Positions 54,645-64,000 of a stretch of DNA of 64,000 nucleotides are shown in pieces. Location: NCBI GenBank assembly GCA_016630955.3, contig CM049989.1, positions 1,984,001 to 2,048,000 on the forward strand. Reading direction: 5' to 3'. Made by a program: the position numbers and the translations under genes. Source of the DNA: Didymella arachidicola (Eukaryota; Ascomycota; Dothideomycetes; Pleosporales; Didymellaceae). Below the pieces are notes generated by a model. The model made no database searches, was not told the origin of the DNA, and was given only the letters and a program-made list of their open reading frames with translations. Within the stretch, counting starts at the first letter, position 1; each line of letters begins with the position of its first letter.

Positions 54645-55024
54645 TAGCGCTTAGCGGTTAAGTAGTTATGAGTTGGCACGAGAGGTCTTGAGTGGTCGAG
54701 CACTATTTTCAAAGCGCCATGCTCATGTGAGGCAGCGATGATTAACGTCAAATCATAGCTCAGCGGTTACTCGAGTAAGTTAGTGCAATTCATCACAGGT
54801 CAGAAGAACAGCGTGGTCGTGCACCACGCTTGTTGTTCCGCGCGCTAAGTGTTTCAAGTCGGATGTCTAGCGCTCACACGTGACCAAAGTGGTGTCTTGG
54901 CGGTGCGTCTAGCTTACGTAGTACCGCTCACCTTCTTTGTCTCCTATCCAACATTGCCCCATTCTCCTGATCTTCCGACCTGCTTATCTCAGTTGAACAT
55001 TTGATGCCTGCATAGTCCAAATTC
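54645..55024. other. Kinase promoter region; no gene seen
   Basis: 380 bp. It includes an A-box-like TAGCTCAGCGGTTA at about 54759 but no B box, so it is not called a tRNA. Confidence 0.5.
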
Positions 55025-56125
55025 ATGCCACCCCTCTTGCGAATCGGTGAAATATTGAGGGGCAGAGTTGGAACGTACACCATTACGAAAGAGCTCCAAG
55101 AGTTCGTATGGCTCGCGAAGTATGCTCCTGCAGAAAGACTCCAATTAGACTGAGGACTGATCTTTGGCAGAAACTACCGAGCGCAAGAGACTGTGGTAGT
55201 GAAAAGCGTTGCAGATCACCCTCGGGTGGAGAATGAGCGAGATGTACTCAAGCGGTTCCAGCACCGCACGCACTGTCTCCGGCCATTGGTTGACGAGATC
55301 GTCGAGCCTTCTGCTCCTGTGACCATTGTCTTGAAGTATTTCCAGAGCGACCTTCTGGATGCATCAATCAAGCAGACATTGAATCGAAAGGAGCTCAAGT
55401 ACGTTTCTCGACAGATCTTGGAAGCGTTGAGAGCGCTCCATAACGACGGATATGTGCAAACAGGTACATCAAGGCCTTATCACTCAAGTAAAGTTGGGAC
55501 TGACGAATTCCAAGACCTCAAACCTGATAACGTGTTCGTCAACTTTCAGGAAGGTGACATCAGGTTTTCGGATGTCCGGTTAGGGGACCTTGGTGGGTGC
55601 TATCCTGCTGATTCGGACCTTGCAAGATCTGGAACGGTAGTCGGAGCTCCAATCTGGTCAAGCCCTGAAGTCATCTTGGAAATGCCGTGGAACACAGCTA
55701 CAGATATATGGTCATTTGGGGTGGTTGTACGTACAAATCAAAGTCATACACCAGCTCTTGTTACTAATGCCTTCGCGAACCAGCTGATCAGCCTGATATA
55801 CGGCGGAAACTTCAATCTTTTTCGACCCAAAGGCTTGGAACGGGATCATGAGGAATATCTCCTAGGTGTTCTTACAGAGCAATTCCGTTACTTTGCTCCA
55901 TTTCCTGCAAAGTTCGAAGAAATTGCAGGACCGGAGACTATCAACTCGATTCTATACCTGATGCAGGTAGTTCCCCGGGAGAAAACTACACCGTTTTCTC
56001 ATACCACAGAGCGGGAAGTTGGCAAGGATGACAGGGAATTCATTGCTAAGATCATGAGGCTAGACTGGAGGGATCGTCCGACAGCAGTAGAACTGCTAGC
56101 AGACGAGTGGTGGGCAAAGGACTGA
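55025..56125 (+). CDS. Small protein-kinase-domain protein
   Basis: Four exons: 55025-55119, 55171-55463, 55515-55726, 55784-56125, 313 residues. Essentially all kinase domain. Seen: VVVKSV (beta-3 Lys), ENERDVLKRF (alpha-C Glu), GYVQTDLKPDNVFVN (catalytic loop, with Q-T-D replacing H-R-D but Asp, Lys and Asn kept), DLGG in place of DFG, VGAPIWSSPEV (APE-like), WNTATDIWSFGVV joined to LISLIYGG, and DWRDRPTAVELLADEWW. There is no clear Gly-rich loop. Removal of the three ~50-bp introns restores every one of these motifs. It belongs to a common fungal family of unknown role; whether it phosphorylates protein is untested. It appears intact amid transposons. Confidence 0.82.
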
Positions 56126-56612
56126 GGCTGGAAATGTGTTTATGGATCAGCGTCCCTTGACGACCGCTATTGACATTGGATTGTTTGATCACTCGCCACA
56201 CATTATGAGATAGTTTGCGTTCCCAGAATGACGTTTTAACCATCTTTCTGATCTACCTATCGTGTAAAGAATAACCGTTGAAGACACTCGACACCAGCTC
56301 GCGATGGGCGGCTACGCCAAGACCAATGCTGCCCCAACCTCGCGCAGACACCGAGCGGGGCCACTCTAGTCTTCACGCGCAAGCACAACAGACCAACGCC
56401 AGAGGCAACAGCAATCCCAGACAACGGCGAGGAACTTAATGCAGGTTTCAGCGCTTGGTTGGAAATTACAAAACGATGAATCAAAGTCCCTGGCCATGAA
56501 GACCACGCCTTCTATCCAACCAACGGTGTGTTAGCAGATTCAAGCAGCGGGACACCAGGTTCCGTTGACCTCAATAATGTAACCTGCCTTCAATGCCTTT
56601 CCCAAAAGCCTG
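56126..56612. other. Intergenic between convergent genes; nothing seen
   Basis: 3' flanks of the kinase gene (+) and the nuclease-kinase pseudogene (-). No supported ORF. Confidence 0.5.
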
Positions 56613-58965
56613 TCAGCGCAGTCGACGCAGCTCTTTGGCTGCATGATTGTTCTCTCGCACGAACATGCATCTACGGCTTGGTGCCTTCGCTAAATCTGTG
56701 CTTGCGTGAGTCGTGCTCTTCTGATTGGCAGATATGTCACCTAGCATGCGACGCGGTTGATGAACTTGCGCTCGCTCAAAGTCGATCACCATCAGCTGCC
56801 GTCTATGCTCGTCCCACAACATGTTCCGCAGCTCGAGATCTGTATGCAAGACCCTGAGGCTATGTATGGCCTTCGTTGACATGTCAAGTTGCTCTGCAAT
56901 AAGCAGCTTGTCTTCGTTAGTCAGTTTGTCGAGGAGCTTGTCAAGGCGCTTGCCGCCGTAGCTGAGGAACATCATGCACTCCAGCTAAGCGATGCCCTCA
57001 TAACGATAAGGCTTCTCCATGTCGATGCTCCCCAGACACACTGGCACACGTGTGCCTTGTATAGAGCCGAGTCGTTTGTAGGTAGCAGCCTCCCGCTCCA
57101 GGCGACTCACGAACCAGATGGGGGTAGCTTTGGCAACCACAGTGTACCCGTGAGACGCAAGCCGTATCCGGAATGGAACACCACATGCGCCATGCATGCC
57201 TATGGGCTCACAGTTGCTGTCTAGATCCTTGGAAAGCTGCTTACGGACGCGTTTGAGAAAGGTTGGCGCGCGAATTCGGTGACGGTCGGTGCCATGCTCC
57301 TTCACATTTGGACATGATTGGTCAAGTAGACCGCCCTTTACGAGGCCAAGTAAGCACTTCTGCGTGCAGTACTGCCCAGCCTGTCCAGTCCGTTCCGTAT
57401 GGCGAGCTTCACGGCTTGACGCAAATCCGCCCGCGAGCTGTGTGTGGGACGAGCGTCGTGGTCCCATCGGCTGTCGGCTGGGCGTGTCCACGTCAGGCTC
57501 TTCGTCGCTGGGATCATGCTGGCTCTGGTCATTTGCGCGATCTGGCGAGTGGGGGCGCGCAGATCTTCGCCGCAGTCGAACAGGCGACATACGGAGGAAA
57601 CTTGGGTCTCGCGGTGGTCGGTACTCAGACGAAGGGGCTTCGTTCAATGGAATCTCGTCAAGCAGCTCGTCAAACAGGACTTCCCAGCTTTTCAGTGAAG
57701 CAATGGCGTCGTCTCGCCATTTCTGACTGCGAAGCGGGCTCTTCATCGCCTGTAATGTGAACGCCAGCATCTGCCCAACGGCGGTGAGATGGAGGCGGTT
57801 TGGGCCGTCCGAGTCTTTTGACCAGCCAGTCGTGTCTCCTACGTCACCTTTCGCGACAGAGAGAAAGTAGTAGACAGTCGTAGGGTCGTCAGGGACGTAT
57901 AGGAAAATGGTCGCCTCTCCAGTGCACACGCAGCCATATGCCACGCCAATCTGGATCATATAGCTGTACGCCTGCGTGATCACCGCGGCCATCAGCCGGC
58001 GAAAGAGATCTCGAGAGCTCTCGTTCTCGCAGTGTTGCACGACCTCGTCGAGGTCCATATCGTCCAAGCCTTCGTAAATGTAGCCAAGCGGTACCTTGTG
58101 TGGCGCTTTGTACTCTACGACAAAGGCGGCGATGCGCTGATCGTCGCTCGTGTTGTAGACGCAGAACTGGTCGGCTCGAGCGCGGGATGGACGTAACGTT
58201 TCGTTTTGGGCGGCGTCTACGGGTTTCGACGGGGCTGATGAGTTAGCCTTGGCCAGCAGGCGCGGTGACCTTCTTCGTCGAGTGCCAGACACCAACAGCT
58301 GTTGCATAGCCTCCTCTATTCCTTCCTCCGGGCTGAGCGTGTTGGCGTGGTGTTCAAAGTTCACAGCACCGCGCAGGCCGAACTTTCGCCTGAGGCTGCG
58401 GTCGCTGTACATCTCCCTGACGATCTGAGACACAGGGTCGTCGACAGTCAATCGTTGGAAAAAAATGCAAATCTTGTTCGGAACCCATCTTTCTTTGCTT
58501 TATAGTCCGACCAGATACGCTCAAAGCGTTCAGAGAATCGAACAGCTGCTTCTCAGCAAAGTCTGAGCTCATCAGAGTGTCCCATATGTTCTCCTGCCGA
58601 ACGGCGAAGTCTGTCCAGGAACGAAGCCGCTCGGGTCAGGGCTTGTTCTTCGCGTTTGCAGGATCGCCTTGCGTTGACAAGGTTGCATCGGTCTGGACGA
58701 CAAGGTTCGAATGGAGATAGACATGGCAGGCGTCGAGGTACTCAGGCAGGGTCGTATCACGAGTTCTTGCTTCCGCGTCGTCTCGCGCTAGCTCTGCATG
58801 TTCGCGTCTGCGCTGCTCTTCTTCGCGTCTGCATTGTTCTTGCTCATAGGCATACTCCGCTGCCTGGCGTCTGCGCTGCTCCTCCTCGCGTCTGCGCTGC
58901 TCTTCTTCACGTCTGCGCTGTTCTTCGAAATACAGCTGCTTGTAGTCGGGCGTTCGTTCGGCCAT
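56613..58965 (-). pseudogene. Nuclease-like plus kinase-like fusion protein gene, broken
   Basis: From the ATG at 58965 (minus strand): an Arg/Glu-rich coiled coil (RRREEEQRRREEEQRRR), a segment LPEYLDACHVYLHSNLVVQ, TGA at 58636, then in frame RLRSWTDFAVRQENIWDTLM. A frame change occurs near 58450-58500, by a T homopolymer. After that come DDPVSQIVREMYSDRSLRRK, ADQFCVYNT..AAFVVEYKAPHK (E-x-K as in PD-(D/E)XK folds), GVAYGCVCTGEATIFLYVPD, a CCxx-type patch YCTQKCLLGLVKGGLLDQSC, then a kinase-like half. A TAG at 56985 interrupts YEGIA-stop-LECMMFLSYGG. The kinase half keeps LHTDLELRNMLW and MVIDFERA. This family is common in Pezizomycotina and its role is unknown. Three lesions, so non-functional. 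Confidence 0.75.
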
Positions 58966-60545
58966 GGGGGTAATACGTTGAGTCCACGCTGGGGTTGTCG
59001 TCCAGCGTCAAGGACCGAGTACTTCGGTTGGCCGTTGGTGGCCCACTAGCAACTGCTCACTGCGCAATGTGAACAGGGAACTGGTCAAAACATTGGTCGC
59101 GAGAACACGCAAACAGATTGAGCACGGACCTTGGCCGATAAGGCGATAAGCTATCACAAACATGGCCCTAGCCCTCTGTGTAAAGATTTGGCAACCACGA
59201 CGCCGAAATCGTTTGGATAGAGGTGTCACAACGCGGCTACGTGGACCTTTCAGAACCGGTACAAAAAAGTTGAGGTAAATCGAGATACAGAAAACAGAGA
59301 TAACCTCGTGTCCAGGTTCATCGGATGCGAGCGTGTTTCATGATTGCAAGCCTCCCAGAGTGCGCGGGCAACTGGTGGGTGGTCCATGGCCTGGGTCTCA
59401 TTCTCCGCACCGCCTGCCAAACTTTACTGCGATCAAGAGCAAATTGTTTGGAAGATGGTAGTAATGGAGATCACCATAAGGATGTCACGCGACTACAGTG
59501 GTGCTGATGTGTTGCCAAGACTAGGTCTACCCCGCAGAGTGGTCTCTTCAAATGGGCATTTTGCTTCCGAAACCGTTCGTGACGGTGAGGTGGAATGTAG
59601 AGGTTATCGCGGGTAAGATTTCCTGTGCGCAGGGCAGGTTTCAAATTTCTGTAGAAGTTCTTGCTGAATGAATACGACTAATGAACAACAATTATGTCGC
59701 TGCAGCTGCCTAGCTCTGAATTGCATGTGTCATTGTGCCCCGCTTCCTTTTGGAACCCGGATCACCAACATCCAACACTCTTCTTTTGACACCGCCCACA
59801 ATACAATCGACGTTATCATCTCACAGAAGACCGGTATGACTAGAGTAGCTCAGAGTTTCGATGGTCACTGCTGATTTTTTTTTTTCCAAGGAAGTCTGCA
59901 TAAGGCGCGAATCACAAGGCGCCAACCTCCCCACACCGTTCGAACCGCGAGCCCGCACGACACTTATGGCAGAGAATACAATATCAGAAGAGTCCTTGGT
60001 ATGCTGGTGCCCAAGCAGTTGCGACTCGGCTGACGTATCAAGCGCGAACGTTGGGAAACCCTATCCCAGGGCCGTAACGACATGAAGGGCTACATGTCGT
60101 TAGTGTTTCTCCGTAGTTAGGGACAAGATATCTACAGCCCAGGCGTATTCTGAGGCACGTAGGCTTCATGGCGTTACGTTCAGAAGTCGGTGTCGATAGG
60201 TTCCCGCGGTCCGGTCGTTCCAAAATTCGGAAATCTTAATCAACGCTTCAGCCCACACGTTGACACCAACTTGCAGGCCCGCAGCTGATAGCATTGATAG
60301 TGTTAGGGTTTCGTGTTCGTGGTTGGGGTAAGGATTGTGACGTGATACCCCAGACAGCCAGGTTCGGAGGCGTTCCGAGATAACAACCAGCCATCGTCAA
60401 AAGCAATGTTACGCACAATCATAGGTAGAGGGACGCGTCAACTGTGCAATATATAGTAGAGGTCCGCAGTAGAGCATCATGGACTTCGACGAGCTGTTTT
60501 CCGCCCACTGCGTGTGGTCAAATCGTTGCAGCTGTTATTCCCACC
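58966..60545. other. 1.6 kb without a recognised gene
   Basis: Short ORFs on both strands only. No TIRs, LTRs or domain fragments identified by eye. Confidence 0.45.
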
Positions 60546-63500
60546 ATGGCAGAGAGCAGCATCGCAAGTCAGCATTTTGAGCATTTGGCTGAGTACGCGT
60601 TGGCCGTGTGCAGAGAGTGCCGACACGGTGTTTTGCCCAGCCAGATCAAGAGCCATGTGCAGCGCAGCCATCACGTCAAACGTAAAGAGGCCGAGTTAAT
60701 CGCAGACGAGGTCTGCAGTTGGGCCGGTTTGAGCGAGTACGCCAGTGAATTGAACGTGCCTAGCCAAGTCATCGAGCCCATACAGCAGTTGCCCGTGTAT
60801 CAGGATGGGAAAATGTGTCGATTGGACCCCGATCGTTGCCGCTAGATATTCCGGAGCGAACGCGTAATCAAGAACCATTGGCGAGACATTCACGGGTGGT
60901 CACCAGCAGAGAAAGGCGGACGCCTAACCCAGGTACAGCAGAAAGCTATAGACGACCGCATTAAGCAGTTTTCGAAAAACGTGCATTGCCAGCGGTTGTT
61001 GGCCCAGGGCCATGGCAAGCAGTATTTCGAGGTCCACCAGCCCGGCGACGGTGGCCCGGACGTCGTGCCCGTCGACGGCGACGCAGCGTGGGCGCAGGTG
61101 GGCGAGCAGATGGCCAGGGCGTGGGCGAACGTGGAGACACGGGCGGAGAACACGATTCAGCAGGGCGAGAAAGACGAGGTGAACCCGTGGCTGGAGCGGA
61201 CGCAGTGGTTGCCGTACTTGGTGGGCATGGAGAGGCCAGAGCTGTTGGCGTGCATCGAAGAGCCCGTAGCCGACCCCGATCCCAGGCAGGAGCAGCAGGC
61301 CGAACCCGTGGAGGCGGCAATGTGGGCGGCGATGGAGGGATTGGCACGGTTCAGTTAAGCATCCGTCATCCACCGCATCGGCGTGTTTGTGCGGTTGGAG
61401 GCAATCCGCACAGAGAAGCACCAGACGCGGTTCTAGCCGTTGCAGCCGTACATGGACGAGAAGTCGATTGGCGACCACACGCGGCCGTGGCAGCAGATGT
61501 TGATGTTTTTCGCACGAACACAACGGGAGCACGCGTGGAAGAGTCCAGCGTATCGTTTCACCCGCCGGCAGCGCGAGGCGTGGGAGGCGTTTGTCGAGGC
61601 AGCAGAGAGAAGCGTCGAGGGAGAGGAGGACGAAGAAGAGGAAGAGGATGATGAAGAAGACGAAGAGGAGGGAGAGGTAGAGGCCGAAGATGGAGAAGAC
61701 GAAACCATGGCAGACGTCGACGAAGCCATCGACGAGATGGAGACAGGCACAGCCGAGCCGACCGCCAACGCCATCAGCGAGCCTGAGAGGTTGTTAGGAA
61801 TCCAGCGGGCGTGTTTGGAGTTTTGCATCGCGTTGTTAAGCCAGTTAATTACGCGCAAGGAGTACAACAGCCTGTTAGTGTGCGCGTTGGCCGTGTTAGG
61901 CGTCAAAGAAGACGGCTAGAAGGGCGCCGAGCAGTATCCGCCTGTTTTGTCGGCCGTCATTAAGGTGGCGCGGTTCATGGTCGTGCAGCAGGCGTTGGAG
62001 TTGTCGGGCCTGTTAGATAACGACGAGTTCGACAGCAACAGCGCGTACGAGAGCGACAACAGCAGCAACCCGCCCCGACGCCGGCGCAAAGGATGCTTAC
62101 AGTTTGTGCAGGAGATGATGGACTAGTTCATGGTGCGCGGCAGCCACAGCCCGATGCAGTGGATGTTGGACTTGCGGACGTATAGGTTGAAGATCTATTA
62201 CAACATAACGTTACGCGGGCACGTTGAGTGGGTTAGGAAGGAGGAGCTGCTGTACAAGGATCTGCAGTTTAGCATGGCCCAGTTCCGCAGCATGGTACAC
62301 GGGCTGGTGACAGAGAGCTGGCGGTTAATGATGGACGAGTTGTTGTTCGGTGGCAGCAGGGCTGCAGGGCCTATCCCTAGCGTGCCGTGGGACAGTTTGC
62401 GTGATAACCCGACTAACAAGCGGCCTGGATGGAATTTTTTGAAGGACCAGCGGACCTGCATGCCCGTTGACGGCGAGAGCTGGTTGTTTGAGCGAGTAGG
62501 GCAGGACGCGGCTATCAGGGACAGGTTCGTCAAGCGGGGGGCGCGATCAGGCGTTAACACGCACGAGGTGGAGCGGTACATGGATCGCGTGGTGGCGTTT
62601 AGGGAGAAGTTGGCCGTGTTGATACACATGGCGTACGGGCAGCTAGCAAGGTGGCCAGAGCTAGGCAGCGTTTGACACAGCAACACAGTTAAGGGGGGCC
62701 ACCGTAACATGTTCATCGAGGATGGCATGGTGGTTATCGCCACACGGTATCACAAGGGCTACCACGTGAGCAGCGACGTCAAGATCATCCACCGATATCT
62801 ACCGCGCGAGGTGGGCAAGCTAGTGGTGTATTACATGTGGTTGGTGTTGCTATTCTAGCAGCGTTTGGAGGCGATGGTGTGGGAGAAGGAGGCGATATCA
62901 TCACACATGTGGCTAGCGGACCCAAGCGGACGGAAGTGGACGGGCGACCGGTTCAGGGAGGTGTTGAAGCGCGAGAGCAGGATTGGGATGGGATTGGAGC
63001 TGACTATAGCAGCGTACCGCGAGGTTGCGATTGGCATCAGCCGGCGGTTTTTACGCGCATCCACCGCGTTTCGCGCCGACGAAGGGGACGAGAACGGAGC
63101 GTGGGAGGAGGAGAACACGTGGTCAGCGATCGCCGACTTGCAGGCCGGGCACACGACGCACATCGCGGGCATGGTGTACGCGCGAGGCATCATGGAGCAG
63201 GCCGGCGCCGTGGCCGACAAGAGGCAGCAGTTCCGCGCGTCGAGCACGGATTAGCACCGGTTTTTAGGGTTCTAGGCCGGCGACATCGACAGCGAGTGCA
63301 AGAAGCGGAAGAGAGCGCCGTTCAAGACCGAGGCGGACGAGGCGAGGGTCGATCGATGGGACCGGCTAAGGAGGATGGACACGACGGCGCAGCTGCAGCG
63401 GATGATGGGCAAGGCGGCTGAGTTTCGCGGCGTGCAGAAGGAGGCCATCGACGCCATCGTCGCCGGCAGGAGTCACGTGGTGGCGGTGATGCCGACAGGG

Positions 63501-63780
63501 GCAGGCAAGAGCATGTTGTTTATGTTGCTAGCGTAGGCGGAGTAGGGGGGCACTACAGTCGTCATCGTGCTGTTAATCGCGTTGCAGGGCGACATAATGC
63601 AGCAGTGCAGAAAGCTAGGCATATCGTGCGCGGAGTAGGAAGGCCGTCGTCCCCTAGACGCAGCGGCAATTATGTTAGTAACGCCTAAGTTAGCAGTAGG
63701 GGAGGAGTTTGCAATGTTTTTAAACCGGCTATAAGCAACGCAGCAGCTAGATAGGATTATAATTAATAAGTGTTATATTA
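60546..63780 (+). pseudogene. OrsD-RecQ (telomere-linked type) helicase, stop-punctured
   Basis: One frame from the ATG at 60546 to 63780 with no frameshift but 13 stops: TAG at 60843, 61434, 61917, 62124, 62856, 63252, 63273, 63534, 63543 and 63636; TAA at 61356 and 63732; TGA at 62673. N-terminal OrsD/DUF3505-type segment: YALAVCRECRHGVLPSQIKS, HVQRSH, then HWRDIHGW. A long middle region includes a Glu-rich block, QFRSMVHGLVTESWRLMMDE and GNFLKDQ-like stretches. Then MWLADPSGRKWTGDRFREVL and the start of the RecQ core: FRGVQKEAIDAIVAGRSHVV AVMPTGAGKSM (Walker A) and CRKLGISCAE. It stops at the position of the DEAH-like motif, where element D begins. Intact relatives are subtelomeric helicases. 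Confidence 0.8.
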
Positions 63781-64000
63781 ACGTACCTCACGGGTAAGTG
63801 GGCCACCCTGTCTAGTGGGCCACTTTTGCCAAGACCACACCAAACTTCACATTAAATTGTAGTATAGTAACAGCACCTCGCGTATGGGGGTTCTGAGGAA
63901 GACGTCCTGGCAAGGTCCATGGTAGATAAGTGTTATTTACACGTTCGCGCGTTGTGCCCTGTCTCTCCGCACGTTCCACACCGTCGTTGGGATAGTTCAC
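63781..64000. mobile_element. Left end of a fourth pogo-like element (element D), partial
   Basis: The RecQ frame ends abruptly at TA (63779-63780) where its next motif is expected. The following sequence ACGTACCTCACGG has the ACG start of elements A and B and contains AGTGGGCCAC twice, 18 bp apart (about 63796 and 63814). This is the TIR layout of the other pogo elements. The rest runs out of the window, so the other end and transposase are not seen. The assignment rests on insertion site and TIR form. Confidence 0.5.

Noticed and set aside
54755..54790. tRNA-like A box (TAGCTCAGCGGTTA)
   Set aside because: No GGTTCRA-type B box, anticodon arm or acceptor pairing follows within tRNA length. 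No tRNA or rRNA was found by eye anywhere in the window.
60546..63780. Reassignment of UAG to an amino acid
   Set aside because: Intact genes in the window end normally at TAG as well as TAA and TGA (for example the HIRIP3-like, SPFH and RTA1 genes end in TAG), and the in-frame TAG codons are limited to repeats and broken genes.
1..64000. CRISPR arrays, LTR retrotransposon ends, secondary-metabolite cluster
   Set aside because: No spaced direct-repeat array, no paired LTRs, and no PKS/NRPS or tailoring-gene set. The TmpA-like, acyltransferase, RTA1 and transcription-factor genes are too scattered to form a cluster.

Overview
The window is nuclear DNA of a filamentous ascomycete. Spliceosomal introns of about 45-235 bp (GTAAGT-type donors, YAG acceptors, one perfect TACTAAC branch site), a HET-domain gene, an RTA1-family gene, a rhamnogalacturonase, a GH125 mannosidase, Fot1/pogo and Tc1 transposons and a RecQ helicase with an OrsD-type N-terminus point to Pezizomycotina. 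Dothideomycetes (Pleosporales) is my best guess, from overall gene style and not from a marker gene.

Positions 1-41 kb are mostly ordinary gene space. In order: the 3' part of a TmpA-like membrane flavoprotein (+), a GPI-anchored small protein (-), an Rds1-like ferritin-fold secreted protein (+), a HET-domain protein (-), a HIRIP3/DEK-C histone-chaperone-like protein (-), trehalose-6-phosphate synthase (+), an acyltransferase-3 membrane protein (+), an SPFH/stomatin protein (-), an RTA1 protein (-), a broken Zn2Cys6 transcription factor containing a complete pogo transposon (+), an ABM-like dimeric-barrel protein (+), GH125 (-), COG4 (-), a NIPA-type magnesium transporter with a GC-AG intron (+, divergent from COG4), a class-1 FBPase/SBPase (-) and a GH28 rhamnogalacturonase (-). 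Housekeeping genes (tps1, COG4, NIPA, FBPase, SPFH) are intact. There is no operon-like logic; neighbours are independent eukaryotic transcription units.

Positions 41-64 kb are an accessory block. It holds a decayed unknown gene, two adjacent zinc-finger genes (C2H2+3CxxC and multi-C2H2), a BTB-domain gene split by a Tc1 element and carrying an internal stop, three more pogo-like elements (one with amber stops, one intact, one cut by the window edge), a LINE ORF1 fragment, a small protein-kinase gene, a broken nuclease-like/kinase-like fusion gene, and a 3.2 kb OrsD-RecQ helicase pseudogene. The RecQ gene is of the telomere-linked type, so this end may face a chromosome end.

Two features tie the accessory block together. 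First, the pogo-type elements have terminal inverted repeats that each contain two copies of a 10-13 bp word spaced 16-18 bp apart. Second, the LINE, one pogo element and the RecQ gene keep their reading frame over kilobases but are punctured by stops that are almost all TAG, as expected from light CpA-to-TpA (RIP-like) mutation. Two transposons sit in host coding exons so exactly that the host frame reads through when the element plus one TA is ignored.
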